Part shown: one piece after another, positions 26,596 to 35,950 of the stretch
Layout: every line of letters begins with the position of its first letter
Position numbering within the stretch: the stretch's first letter is position 1
Assembly: GCA_964629875.1 (NCBI GenBank)
Contig: CAZVRK010000008.1
Location: forward strand, 26,559-90,558
Source of the DNA: UBA3495 sp964629875
GTDB taxonomy: Bacteria; Chloroflexota; Dehalococcoidia; Lucifugimonadales; UBA3495
DNA length: 64,000 nucleotides
Direction of reading: 5' to 3'
Notes under the pieces: model-generated
The model's database searches: none
Told to the model about the DNA's origin: nothing
Seen by the model: only the letters and a program-made list of their open reading frames with translations
Position numbers and translations under genes: made by a program

Positions 26596-28215
26596 CTAGT
26601 AGTCCATTGGAGGCATAGCAGGAGCAGCAGATGCTGGTTCTGGTATTTCCGTGATCATAGATTCGGTGGTTAATACCATTGCAGCCACGCTAGCAGCGTT
26701 CTGCAATGCATACCGTGTCACTTTCACCGGATCAACGATACCTCGTTCCAGCATCGGACCGAATTCGCCAAGTTCAGCATCGTACCCATAGTCATCAGCC
26801 TCTTCTTTGACTTGGTTTAATACTACAGCGCCTTCGTCACCCGCATTCTCTACGATAAGCTTTAATGGTTGTTCCACAGATCGTCGAATTATGTTAACCC
26901 CAATCTCTTCATCCTGAGTGAGACCAGAGATTTGGTCTAAAGCTCGTGATGCTCGGACCAAGGCAACTCCGCCACCAGCTACTATACCTTCTTCCACTGC
27001 GGACCTTGTAGCAGACAAAGCATCTTCGACTCTTGCTTTCCGTTCTTTTAGCTCGATCTCTGTGGCTGCTCCAACCTTAATCACAGCGACACCACCAGAT
27101 AATTTTGCCATTCTTTCTTGTAGTTTCTCTCTGTCAAACTCAGATGTAGTCTCTTCTATCTGGGTCTTTATCTGGTTTATTCTAGCTTGAATAGCTGCTT
27201 CAGACCCACCGCCATCTACTATAGTCGTTTCGTCCTTGGTAGAGGAGATGGTTCGTGCTGTCCCGAAATCTTCTATGTCTGCGGTGTCAAGCTTGCGACC
27301 GGTTTCCTCGCTTATGACTGTTCCACCACACAAAATAGCTATATCTTCAAGCATAGCCTTTCTACGATCTCCGAAACCCGGAGCCTTTACAGCTAATATG
27401 TTTAACGTTCCTCTGAGCTTATTAACTACCAATGTAGCTAGGGCTTCTCCGTCTACATCTTCGCCTATTACGACAACATTCTTCTTCCCGATTTGCAACA
27501 GTTTTTCCAAGGCTGGGAGAAAATCTGCTACTGCAGATATTTTCTTGTCGGTAATTACGAGTGTTGCATCTTCTATAACTGACTCCATTCGATCAGAGTT
27601 AGTTATGAAGTAAGGAGAGATATATCCGCGATCTATCTGCATTCCTTCCACATATTCGATTTCATCAGCCAAGCCTTTCGACTCTTCAACGGTTATTACA
27701 CCATCCTTGCCTACTTTTTCCATCGCCTCCGCTATAGTCTCTCCTATAGCGTCTTCGTGAGCAGACAGGCTCGCGACTTGCCCAATTCTTTCCCTGGTCT
27801 CTACTGTCTGAGACATTGACTGTAATTCTCCGACAACTGAAGCAACAGCATGTTCTATTCCACGCTTAATAGCCATTGGGTTAGTCCCTGCTGTGACGTT
27901 CTTAAAACCTTCATTGATAATTGCCTGTGCTAGAACTATCGACGTAGTCGTACCATCACCGGCAGCGTCATTTGTCTTGGTAGCAGCCTCTTTAAGGAGT
28001 TGCGCTCCCATATTTTCAAAAGCGTCTGGAAGTTCAATCTCCTTGGCGATCGTTACTCCATCGCTACAGACTAATGGCGGTCCAAATTTCTTGTCCAGTA
28101 CAACATTTCTGCCTCTTGGTCCAAGAGTTACCTTAACCGAATCGGCAAGGATATCAACTCCTATCCTGAGAGTCTTCCTAGCCTCTTCCGAATATGCCAG
28201 TTTTTTAGCAGGCAT
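26596..28215 (-). CDS. groEL: Chaperonin GroEL
   Basis: 60-kDa chaperonin subunit, ATP-driven folding cage with GroES. Start AKKLAYSEEARKTLRIGVD, ATP site DGTTTSIVLAQAI, and APGFGDRRKAMLEDIA. 539 residues. The C-terminus is Pro/Ala/Met-rich (PASAAPAMPPMDY) rather than the usual GGM repeats. SD AAGGAG before the ATG. 35 bp after groES. Confidence 0.97.
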   Translation of the reverse strand: MPAKKLAYSEEARKTLRIGVDILADSVKVTLGPRGRNVVLDKKFGPPLVCSDGVTIAKEIELPDAFENMGAQLLKEAATKTNDAAGDGTTTSIVLAQAIINEGFKNVTAGTNPMAIKRGIEHAVASVVGELQSMSQTVETRERIGQVASLSAHEDAIGETIAEAMEKVGKDGVITVEESKGLADEIEYVEGMQIDRGYISPYFITNSDRMESVIEDATLVITDKKISAVADFLPALEKLLQIGKKNVVVIGEDVDGEALATLVVNKLRGTLNILAVKAPGFGDRRKAMLEDIAILCGGTVISEETGRKLDTADIEDFGTARTISSTKDETTIVDGGGSEAAIQARINQIKTQIEETTSEFDREKLQERMAKLSGGVAVIKVGAATEIELKERKARVEDALSATRSAVEEGIVAGGGVALVRASRALDQISGLTQDEEIGVNIIRRSVEQPLKLIVENAGDEGAVVLNQVKEEADDYGYDAELGEFGPMLERGIVDPVKVTRYALQNAASVAAMVLTTESMITEIPEPASAAPAMPPMDY

Positions 28216-28250
28216 TGTTATCGTCTCCTTATACTAATCTACTTTTAGAA

Positions 28251-28550
28251 TTATGATATTTTAGCTAAAACATCGCTCTCACGCAGAATGAGATACTCGT
28301 CGTCGCCGTCTTTGTATTCAGTACCAGCGTATTTTGAGTAGATTACTTTATCACCTGCGCTCAATTCCATGGCAACCCGAGTTCCATCATCGGTGACTCT
28401 GCCAGGGCCCACCGCCACGACTTCTCCTTCCTGTGGCTTCTCTTTAGCCGTATCCGGGAGGAATATTCCACCTTTGGTTGTTGACTCTTGTTCGCTAGGC
28501 TTGACAATCACTCTTTCGCCCAACGGTTGAAGCGTTACTTTGGTTACCAC
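28251..28550 (-). CDS. groES: Co-chaperonin GroES
   Basis: 99 residues: LQPLGERVIVKPSEQE at the N-terminus, mobile loop ESTTKGGIFLPDTAKEKPQ, and GEVVAVGPGR. Starts with GTG, with AAGGAGG four bases upstream. First gene of groES-groEL. No CIRCE element is visible upstream, so HrcA control is not supported. Confidence 0.96.
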   Translation of the reverse strand: MVTKVTLQPLGERVIVKPSEQESTTKGGIFLPDTAKEKPQEGEVVAVGPGRVTDDGTRVAMELSAGDKVIYSKYAGTEYKDGDDEYLILRESDVLAKIS

Positions 28551-28640
28551 TTTTGCCTCCTTATTTGTTTACTCACAGTAACGTTCTGTTTATTACATGC
28601 GATTTCACACATGATGCGGTCCACGCAAATGTGCTAAATT

Positions 28641-28669
28641 ATCGTAAATAAGCATGCCCCACTTGTCAA
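28641..28669 (-). promoter_or_regulatory. groES-groEL promoter
   Basis: On minus: TTGACA (28669-28664), 17-nt spacer, TACGAT (28646-28641). Consensus -35, about 90 bp ahead of the groES start. Confidence 0.65.
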
Positions 28670-28731
28670 GAGATAAACCGAACATTAACATCTTTACTAA
28701 ATGGTACAACTTCACCACGTAGAGAACACGT

Positions 28732-29508
28732 ATGAATAACAACACCACATACCTGAGCATCAAAGACCAGATAGCAACCGTAGTACTAAATAACCCTTCT
28801 AGAAAAAACGTTATAGACCAAAATATGGCTGGCAACCTCAACGCGATTTTCCATCAGTTAAATGAAAATGAACATATTTCCGTAGTAGTTATTACTTCCA
28901 CAGGGCCTGTTTTTTCGACAGGCAGAACATCAATTAACATCAAAACACCCCTAAGCGAACGCAAACAACTCTTACATGAATTAAGTATTTCAAATAATTT
29001 AACCCGCCTTAAGGTGCCTTTAATCGCAAGCATAAATGGTGACGCGATGGAGCATGGGTTGGAAATAGCCCTCTGCGCAGATATCAGAATTTGCAATATG
29101 TCGGCCCGCTTCAGATTCAACGACCTTCACAACGGTCTGGACTTTCCTATGGATGGCGGCACTCAACGATTGCCACGTCTGATCGGATCCTCTTGGGCCA
29201 TGGACATGCTTCTAACAGGACGGATCGTATCTGCTCAAGAAGCCCTTTCAATAGGCTTAGTAAACAAGGTGGTAAAAGATGAGCTTCTCGAGAAAACAAC
29301 CGAACAAGTAGCGTCATCAATCGCCACTGGTGGCACTATTGCAAATCAATATGTCAAAGAATCAGTTTATAAAGGCATGGAAATGAGCCTGATTGAAGGA
29401 TTGACACTAGAGACGGATCTTAATGTCATACTACAAAGCACATACGATAGGTCAGAAGGAATAAAATCTTTCCTTGAAAAACGCCCTCCTCTATTCAGAG
29501 GGGAGTAA
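28732..29508 (+). CDS. Enoyl-CoA hydratase/isomerase (crotonase) family protein
   Basis: 258-residue crotonase fold. N-terminal VVLNNPSRKNVIDQNM, oxyanion-hole regions FSTGRTSINI and INGDAMEHGLEIALCADIRI, then MDGGTQRLPRLIG. In typical hydratases the second catalytic Glu sits in a PE-x-x-x-G motif before GGTQRL. Here that segment reads NDLHNGLDFPM, so the residue is not Glu. Activity may be isomerase, hydrolase or altered. Starts a plus-strand run of PHP, crotonase, acyl-CoA ligase and ketopantoate reductase genes. Confidence 0.83.
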   Translation: MNNNTTYLSIKDQIATVVLNNPSRKNVIDQNMAGNLNAIFHQLNENEHISVVVITSTGPVFSTGRTSINIKTPLSERKQLLHELSISNNLTRLKVPLIASINGDAMEHGLEIALCADIRICNMSARFRFNDLHNGLDFPMDGGTQRLPRLIGSSWAMDMLLTGRIVSAQEALSIGLVNKVVKDELLEKTTEQVASSIATGGTIANQYVKESVYKGMEMSLIEGLTLETDLNVILQSTYDRSEGIKSFLEKRPPLFRGE

Positions 29509-29530
29509 TCACACAAAAGGACATAACTAA

Positions 29531-30073
29531 TTGCAATTAAAATTAGACTTACACACTCATATCTGGGAAGCATTCAACTTTCAACCTCTATCACTACAAA
29601 TCGTCGAAAAGGTTATATCCGAAGTAAAATCCAAAGGTATCGACGGAATTGCCATAACCGATCACCATAACAAAGAGTGGGCTTTCCAATTTCGCGAATT
29701 AGCTGAAGAACATTTCCCAGAGCAAATTATAATAATCCCAGGTTGGGAGATCGAGATCAGGCCTCCGAACAGTCCTTTCGACGAATATCAAGTAACTGAA
29801 TTATTTTTGGATAGTGGTGACGTATTTCGAATATATTGTCATCCTGGATATTACAGTCCGAATATAATAATTGAGGAGAACATACACGCTATAGAAATAG
29901 ACAATTACATCCATAACTGGCACATCAGAAAACAACAAGTACAAAATATTGCCGACGAATACAATCTAATGACCGTAAAGGTTAGCGACGCTCACAATAT
30001 TGAGAACATAGGGCTCAGATACACTGAAGTCAGTCTGGATGAACTATATCAAAGAGCTTCAGGGAAACATTGA
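29531..30073 (+). CDS. PHP-domain metal-dependent phosphoesterase-like protein
   Basis: 180-residue PHP protein with the metal-binding series LDLHTH (5-10), ITDHHN (~40), GWEIE (~76), CHPG (~105) and SDAHN (~155). Usual role is phosphoester hydrolysis with a di- or trinuclear metal site. Shorter than TrpH-like PHP proteins. Start TTG with AAGGA upstream. The next gene starts 2 bp after its stop, so they are co-transcribed; the relation to acyl-CoA chemistry is unclear. Confidence 0.75.
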   Translation: MQLKLDLHTHIWEAFNFQPLSLQIVEKVISEVKSKGIDGIAITDHHNKEWAFQFRELAEEHFPEQIIIIPGWEIEIRPPNSPFDEYQVTELFLDSGDVFRIYCHPGYYSPNIIIEENIHAIEIDNYIHNWHIRKQQVQNIADEYNLMTVKVSDAHNIENIGLRYTEVSLDELYQRASGKH

Positions 30074-30075
30074 TA

Positions 30076-30792
30076 ATGACATCTACATATACCACTATCC
30101 GCCTAACAATAAATAATAATACCGCACATATTGCACTCAATCGCCCGAAATACCTGAACGCTTATAACATTCAGATGAGAGATGAATTTTCCGAAGTATT
30201 ACACCTAGCACAACATGACCAAGATATTCGTTGTGTACTAATAACAGGCGAAGGATCCGCTTTCTGTGCAGGCGCGGACTTAACAGAATTTGGTACCGCT
30301 CCTTCTCAAACAATCGCTCGATATGTCAGGTGGGAGAGAGATGTATGGGGACAAATGACATCACTCCCTAAGCCAATAATTACGGCTGTCCATGGATATT
30401 GCATTGGTTCTGGGTTAGAAATAGCTTTACTTGGTGATATTAGAATCGCTAGTGACAATGCTACTTTTGCCATGCCTGAAACACATTTGGGTATGATCCC
30501 AGCTGCTGGTGGAACACAAACATTGCCGCGAGTTACAGAAATCTCTACGGCATTAGATATACTCTTAACAGGGGAGAGATTCGATTCTCAAAAAGCTCTA
30601 TCCTCTAGAATAATTTCTCGCATACTAAAGGACGACCAATTATTAAAACATGCCTATGCATTGGCTGATAAAGTGTCAAACATACTCCCTGAAAAATCAT
30701 CTGCACTAAAAGCGATCTTGCGGAGCAATGAGAGACTCTCGGCCACACCATCTCTATCAGTTGAGCAACGATTGGCTCTTATTAACATATAA
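30076..30792 (+). CDS. Enoyl-CoA hydratase/isomerase family protein
   Basis: Second crotonase, 238 residues from the ATG at 30076. Motifs: IALNRPKYLNAYNIQM, SAFCAGADLTEFG (oxyanion), IGSGLEIALLGDIRIA and MPETHLGMIPAAGGTQTLPR, with both positions of the catalytic Glu pair filled. Likely a true enoyl-CoA hydratase or relative. Slightly short at the C-terminus compared with ~260. Followed 55 bp later by an acyl-CoA ligase. Confidence 0.87.
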   Translation: MTSTYTTIRLTINNNTAHIALNRPKYLNAYNIQMRDEFSEVLHLAQHDQDIRCVLITGEGSAFCAGADLTEFGTAPSQTIARYVRWERDVWGQMTSLPKPIITAVHGYCIGSGLEIALLGDIRIASDNATFAMPETHLGMIPAAGGTQTLPRVTEISTALDILLTGERFDSQKALSSRIISRILKDDQLLKHAYALADKVSNILPEKSSALKAILRSNERLSATPSLSVEQRLALINI

Positions 30793-30847
30793 TACCAATA
30801 TATATACTCATGGGTACTCACGACATTTTTCACTTGAGGTGAAAGCA

Positions 30848-32401
30848 TTGAACACTTCTGAATTTCTAACCATAACAAACCTTATAGTGCCTGAAAGAAC
30901 AGCAATAATCTTTGAGAACACAAAAACTACTTTCGAAGAACTACAAGATAGGGTAAACATGTTGGCGAATGCTATGTTTGACTTGGGAATAAGCAGGGGT
31001 AGCAGAATCGCTTTCATGCATGTCAACACTAACCAAGCGATTGAAATATATTTTGCCACGGCTCAACTCGACGCTATATATGTCCCAATCAATTTTCGTG
31101 CAAAAGAAGACGAATTGACTCAAATGCTCGAAATATCTCAGCCAGACTTGTTATTCATAGGCAATAGATATCTACCATTAACAGACACGCTGCTAAACAA
31201 AGAAACTTTGCGTAACGATCAGTTGATAACACTCGATTCTCAAGAAAGTAATCAGTTTCTATACTATGAAGATATTCTAGCTGAGCAATCTGGTGAGCAA
31301 ATACATTTTCCGGAAGATGACGATTCCGATACTACGGTTATTATGTTCACTGCAGGAACAACAGGTACACCAAAGGGTGTGATGTTAAGCCATAATAGTT
31401 TCTCATCTTATTTACTTTCTACAGTCTCACCAGCGGACCCAGATATAAGCGAAACTAATCTAATTACAGTTCCGTTTTATCACATAGCTGGACTACAGGC
31501 AGCGTTAGCAGCTATTTACGGTGGCCGCACAATGGCAATCATGCGGCAATTCGAACCTCTTGATTGGCTCAAAACCGCAGAAGATCATAAAGCAAACAGG
31601 GCTATGCTTGTACCAACTATGCTGAAGCGAATAATAGACCACCCGCACTTCCATGACTTTGATTTATCCGAGATGAGCGTCATCACATACGGAGCCGCAC
31701 CAATGCCGTTAGATGTCATTAGGAAGTCAATCACAAGTTTTCCCAATACGATGTTTATAAACGCCTTCGGACAGACTGAAACAGCATCAACTATTACAAT
31801 GCTTCCCCCAGAAGACCACATACTTGAAGGCTCCCCAACTGACATAGAAATTAAGTTGAGGAGGCTCACATCTATAGGGAAACCGTTGAGCGATATTGAA
31901 CTATTGATAGTCTCTGAAGACGGAAAACCAGTCAACTCGGGCGAAATAGGAGAGATAGTAGCTCGTGGTGATAGATTGATGACAGGTTATTGGAATCAAG
32001 AGTCAGCTACTTCAGAAACATTAAGATCCGGATGGCTTTACACAGGAGACTTAGCCTATCAAGATGAGGACGGGTATATCTTTTTGTCTGGGCGAGCAAA
32101 GGATTTTATCAAAAGAGGTGGTGAGATGATCTCTCCCGAAGAGGTTGAGCAAGTTTTAAGGTCCCACCCTCAAGTGTCCGATGCCGCTATCATAGGAACC
32201 CCAAACGATGAATGGGGAGAAGAAGTTGTCGCTGTTGTAGTTGCAGAAAGTCCTACACCATCCAAAGATGCCCTGATTGAACATTGTGGTGAGCATCTAG
32301 CAAGCTATAAGAAACCAAAATACGTCTTCTTCATAGACGAACTCCCTAGGAACACTATGGGAAAGGTGCTCAAAAGAGATCTTAGAGAGCTATACAGTTA
32401 A
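30848..32401 (+). CDS. AMP-binding acyl-CoA synthetase
   Basis: 517 residues. Activates a carboxylate as acyl-AMP and then thioester. P-loop MFTAGTTGTPKGVMLSH, YGAAPMP, GQTE, GWLYTGDLAYQDEDGY, GRAKDFIKRGGEMISPEEVE hinge, and the C-terminal catalytic Lys in MGKVLKRDL. I place the start at TTG 30848 with AGGTGA about 8 nt upstream. The frame extends 40 codons further but those residues are not family-like and overlap the preceding crotonase. Confidence 0.9.
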   Translation: MNTSEFLTITNLIVPERTAIIFENTKTTFEELQDRVNMLANAMFDLGISRGSRIAFMHVNTNQAIEIYFATAQLDAIYVPINFRAKEDELTQMLEISQPDLLFIGNRYLPLTDTLLNKETLRNDQLITLDSQESNQFLYYEDILAEQSGEQIHFPEDDDSDTTVIMFTAGTTGTPKGVMLSHNSFSSYLLSTVSPADPDISETNLITVPFYHIAGLQAALAAIYGGRTMAIMRQFEPLDWLKTAEDHKANRAMLVPTMLKRIIDHPHFHDFDLSEMSVITYGAAPMPLDVIRKSITSFPNTMFINAFGQTETASTITMLPPEDHILEGSPTDIEIKLRRLTSIGKPLSDIELLIVSEDGKPVNSGEIGEIVARGDRLMTGYWNQESATSETLRSGWLYTGDLAYQDEDGYIFLSGRAKDFIKRGGEMISPEEVEQVLRSHPQVSDAAIIGTPNDEWGEEVVAVVVAESPTPSKDALIEHCGEHLASYKKPKYVFFIDELPRNTMGKVLKRDLRELYS

Positions 32402-32434
32402 TATCGATAATACGAATGTAAGGGGGAATAAAGA

Positions 32435-33367
32435 ATGAAAATCGCAGTCATGGGAACCGGAGGTGTTGGAGGTTACTTTGGCGGTCTATTAGCTAGAAAC
32501 GATCTCGATGTTACTTTCATAGCCAGAGGAGAACATCTCAAGGCTATTCAAGATAAAGGCTTAAGAATAAACAGTAAAAACGATGGCGACTTCACTGTTT
32601 ACAAATCTGCAACGGATAACCCATCCACACTCTCGAAACAAGACCTAATATTATTCACTGTAAAAATGTTCGACAATACAGCAGCCATAGAATCCATAAA
32701 ACCGATTGTAGGTGACCAAACCACTATACTCACACTTCAGAACGGTGTAAGTAACGGATACGATCTAGCTGACATATTTGGAAACGAACGAGTCATGATC
32801 GGCACAGCAATGCTAGAAGGTCGCATATCAGAACCTGGAGTAGTCACTCAAGGAGGACCAGGTGCTGCTCACTTCGGAGAAATGTATCAAGGTATCAGTG
32901 AGAGAGGAAAAGAGCTACTCTCATTGTTTGAAGCCTCCAACTGGAAGGTCCAACTCCAGGAGAACATGCTCGATACCTTGTGGAAGAAATTCGCATATTT
33001 ATCAGCATGCGCATCCACTTGCACGGCCAGCAATTCAAGCATGGGGGAAATGCGTTCTATTCCAGAAACTCGCAATCTAATACTTAATGCAATCGAAGAA
33101 GGCTTTAAAGTCGGCAGGGCATATGGTGCGCCGATCGCTGATGATGCAATGGATTGGGCTATTTCTGCACTAGATAATTTTCCTTATGATGGCAAGTCTT
33201 CTATGGCTAAAGACTTCGCTGAAAATCGTGCGGTAGAACTGGAAGGACTCACTGGGACGGTAATCAAAATGGCAGAACGTCTGCAGATTGATACTCCAAT
33301 CAACAATATGTTATACGCAGTATTAAAACCCTGGGCAGAGAGAATAAATCACCAAGACAAGATTTAA
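32435..33367 (+). CDS. panE: 2-dehydropantoate 2-reductase family protein
   Basis: 310 residues, ketopantoate reductase (ApbA/PanE) family. NADP motif KIAVMGTGGVGGYFGGLLA, FTVKMFDN with the conserved Lys, LQNGVSN and the C-terminal catalytic region WKKFAYLSACAS. SD AAGGGGG about 9 nt upstream. It reduces ketopantoate in coenzyme A synthesis in characterised members, but the family has many paralogues of unknown substrate. Confidence 0.85.
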   Translation: MKIAVMGTGGVGGYFGGLLARNDLDVTFIARGEHLKAIQDKGLRINSKNDGDFTVYKSATDNPSTLSKQDLILFTVKMFDNTAAIESIKPIVGDQTTILTLQNGVSNGYDLADIFGNERVMIGTAMLEGRISEPGVVTQGGPGAAHFGEMYQGISERGKELLSLFEASNWKVQLQENMLDTLWKKFAYLSACASTCTASNSSMGEMRSIPETRNLILNAIEEGFKVGRAYGAPIADDAMDWAISALDNFPYDGKSSMAKDFAENRAVELEGLTGTVIKMAERLQIDTPINNMLYAVLKPWAERINHQDKI

Positions 33368-33371
33368 ACGT

Positions 33372-33731
33372 TTATTCATGGGAAGGGCGAGCGAAACTTA
33401 TTTCATGGCCATCCGGATCACACACATGGAAGTATCGCTCCTTCCACGGCGCATTGGAAGGAATCGTTAGGGTATCTAAACCATCGGCAATCAAACGATC
33501 ATAAAGTGCATCAACATCATCAACATATAATATTAATCGACCCCACCATTTCATACTCAGCGACTGCGTCAGAATCAAGTTTAAATAACTATCACCAATT
33601 CTAAAACTCGAAAACTCGCTATTTGGACCGCCATATAATAACTCCATGCCTACATGGTCAGCATAAAACACGACCGATTTTCCCATATCACGGACAGCCA
33701 ATGTTACTGCGCTTATACTTGTAATAACCAC
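33372..33731 (-). CDS. VOC (glyoxalase/dioxygenase) superfamily protein
   Basis: 119 residues with the paired beta-alpha-beta pattern: VTLAVRDMGKSVVFYADHVGM at the start and FHVCDPDGHEISFARP at the end. The final Glu is a family metal ligand; the first-strand ligand position is Thr/Leu rather than His, so metal binding may be incomplete. Start GTG. Convergent with panE with 4 bp between. Function unknown. Confidence 0.78.
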   Translation of the reverse strand: MVITSISAVTLAVRDMGKSVVFYADHVGMELLYGGPNSEFSSFRIGDSYLNLILTQSLSMKWWGRLILYVDDVDALYDRLIADGLDTLTIPSNAPWKERYFHVCDPDGHEISFARPSHE

Positions 33732-33760
33732 TACCTATGACCTCACTATCTGACATGCGG

Positions 33761-34894
33761 TTAATAAGACTGGAACAAATTACCCCAATCAGTCTTTAGT
33801 GCCGACTTGATTCTTCGTTTACCATAAGTATTTAGCCAATACCCGTTATGATATAGATTTGACGCTAAAAAGGCCCATCCCACTATGGGACTCCTCAAAA
33901 GAGCATTTTCCAGAAATTTCAGAGGACCCCAATAAATGAGCTTTTGACCTTTGCTGGCTAAAGTATTTTCAGCCCTGCTAAAATTCCAGTTCACTTTCTC
34001 TATATCTTCTCCAACTATATTCAATGCCTTTATATCTGCACATCCCAGCCCACGTTCATGAGCCAAACGAATGAACTGTATACTCATAGGATCAAATCCC
34101 ATCATATAGGCCGACACGGCATCAATAGCAACTTGATCTGAACTGGACACAAGTGTGTTTTTAACATGCCAGCGCATAGCCCTAGGCCCAGGTCCATCTC
34201 CTGCGAAGGTTCCATCCATAACCGCAAATATACCAGGATGGATTTCCTGTTGAATTGCCAACAAATCCACTAGAGTCTCATGTATAACTGAATGAGTCCA
34301 ATGACGTTTCCTATGCAGTAATCCACCAAAAGCGTTCTTCATTGCCCCTGTCATAGTAGTGAAAACATGGGTTTTCATAGTCGGTAGATGAACGATATTC
34401 TTTCCTTCGAATGTTTCTGGTATTTGTATGCCTTCAGGGAATATAGAATCCAAGACCAACATATCGGCTTTAGGCTTGTAATCAACCCAAACATTGGGTG
34501 GAGTATCTAAATGAACCACCGGAAGATCACATTTATCTTGAACAGCTTTGTGTTTATTGTTGCGTTCCCCTTCATAAGAATCTACTACGACAGTTCCATT
34601 GTGTGCTCCCACCAAATTCTCGTACCCCAAGCTTCTTAGAGCACATATCACGCCCTCTAACTGCCAGGGAGAAGTAGAACATGCTGGATACCAATGTTGC
34701 CATGAGATATTAATCTTCAATAACGTCTCAATATCCTTACTAAGACATTGCGTAACCCCTGCCAATTCCATAGAAGTCTTGACGTCTTCTAATACTGTAT
34801 TAGGGGTAGTCCGAACAACAGAGACAGTACTTACTCCCGTATTCGCAGCAATTTTATTACCATTGTCGGAACTATTAACGTTATCAAACGCCAT
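33761..34894 (-). CDS. DUF362 domain protein
   Basis: 377 residues. Matches the DUF362 pattern: NISWQHWYPACSTSPW near residue 62, a middle segment IVHLPTMKTHVFTTMTGAMKN followed by GGL, and GPGP with VSSSDQVAIDAVSAYMMG. No ferredoxin-type Cys clusters, unlike some DUF362 proteins. SD TAGGAG before the ATG. Upstream neighbours (same strand) are a UbiA-type transferase, a flippase-like protein and larB. Role unknown. Confidence 0.8.
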   Translation of the reverse strand: MAFDNVNSSDNGNKIAANTGVSTVSVVRTTPNTVLEDVKTSMELAGVTQCLSKDIETLLKINISWQHWYPACSTSPWQLEGVICALRSLGYENLVGAHNGTVVVDSYEGERNNKHKAVQDKCDLPVVHLDTPPNVWVDYKPKADMLVLDSIFPEGIQIPETFEGKNIVHLPTMKTHVFTTMTGAMKNAFGGLLHRKRHWTHSVIHETLVDLLAIQQEIHPGIFAVMDGTFAGDGPGPRAMRWHVKNTLVSSSDQVAIDAVSAYMMGFDPMSIQFIRLAHERGLGCADIKALNIVGEDIEKVNWNFSRAENTLASKGQKLIYWGPLKFLENALLRSPIVGWAFLASNLYHNGYWLNTYGKRRIKSALKTDWGNLFQSY

Positions 34895-34917
34895 ACGAAC
34901 AACTCCTATTCACCATC

Positions 34918-35820
34918 TCAGACGCTGTTAATCCACAAAACCAATATAGCGGTTACGAGCCAAACAGCGCACGCAGATAATAGCGGCAAATCTTGAAATA
35001 TTAGGCGCTCTGGAGATTCAGATACATCAGAATTATTAAGAAGATATAAATACCTAAATAAACCAAAAGCTACCATGGGAACCGTCATCAACATAGAATG
35101 ATCAGAGGGAAGATTATCTGCTTCTATTGTATAAAGAGTATAACTGAGTAAAGAAGCAGCAGCAGTAATATTCACAAGTTGTGATATTAAAGGTCCTGAA
35201 TACTGCTTTAAAACCCCTCTGTAAGAGCCCTCTGTATCTCCATATAGCCTTAACTCAGCATATCTTCTACCAAATACTATAAATAATGCAGCGCATGCCG
35301 TTACTATATACAGCCAGGGAGAAGGAACCACTCCAATAAGCACTGCTCCTGCAGCAGTTCGTAGAATATAACCACTAGCCACTAAGAACGCATCCAACAA
35401 TACAATACTTTTCGCTCCAAACGAATACAATAGGTTTATGCATATGTAGACTATCCCCAGTCCGCCCAAGACTATGTCGATATACCACATTAACGATATT
35501 CCAGTCAGTGACAAAGCCAGCATAAGACACACTGCAGTACTCACAGGAACTTTACCAGAAGCTATCGGTCTGTATTTCTTGGCTGGATGCTTAGTATCAT
35601 TTTTCTTATCTTTCAAATCATTTAGGATGTATACGGAACTAACCGTTAAACAGAAGGCACAAAAAGCCAGTCCCAATTTGGAGAGCATACCACTAACGAC
35701 GTTAAAGTCATCGGGAGACCAAACGTCGGAAATAGTGAACAAAAATGGAACAAAGATTAAGAAATTTTTAATCCACTGTCGAGGCCTCAGACAAATTATA
35801 TGAGCATAAAAAGTATTCAT
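34918..35820 (-). CDS. UbiA prenyltransferase, decaprenyl-phosphate phosphoribosyltransferase-like
   Basis: About 300 residues, eight to nine membrane helices. Opens with LRPRQWIKNFLIFVP and carries NDLKDKKNDTKHPAKKYRPI (~67-86), the Asp-rich motif with the HP-x-K-x-x-RPIASG extension typical of DPPR synthases (Rv3806c family). A second motif FGRRYAELRLYGDTEGSYRG lies mid-protein. Such enzymes move 5-phosphoribose from PRPP to a polyprenyl phosphate. ATG at 35820 preferred; the frame extends to a TTG at 35829. Confidence 0.82.
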   Translation of the reverse strand: MNTFYAHIICLRPRQWIKNFLIFVPFLFTISDVWSPDDFNVVSGMLSKLGLAFCAFCLTVSSVYILNDLKDKKNDTKHPAKKYRPIASGKVPVSTAVCLMLALSLTGISLMWYIDIVLGGLGIVYICINLLYSFGAKSIVLLDAFLVASGYILRTAAGAVLIGVVPSPWLYIVTACAALFIVFGRRYAELRLYGDTEGSYRGVLKQYSGPLISQLVNITAAASLLSYTLYTIEADNLPSDHSMLMTVPMVAFGLFRYLYLLNNSDVSESPERLIFQDLPLLSACAVWLVTAILVLWINSV

Positions 35821-35950
35821 TGACCGCAAAGGCTTAATATTAATCCGATATGACCGTTCTTCTGATCTTAATTATAATCCACTCAGCTGAGAATTTGAGT
35901 ATGAATGACATGCAAAAAATAACATAAGTGCGGCTTGCTTGTAGTGCAAA

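Noticed and set aside
26918..28237. Plus-strand open frames opposite groEL
   Set aside because: Shadows of groEL; no SD or recognisable product.
28551..28731. CIRCE operator for groES-groEL
   Set aside because: Only a TTAGCAC half-site is present, without the inverted GAGTGCTAA partner at 9-nt spacing.
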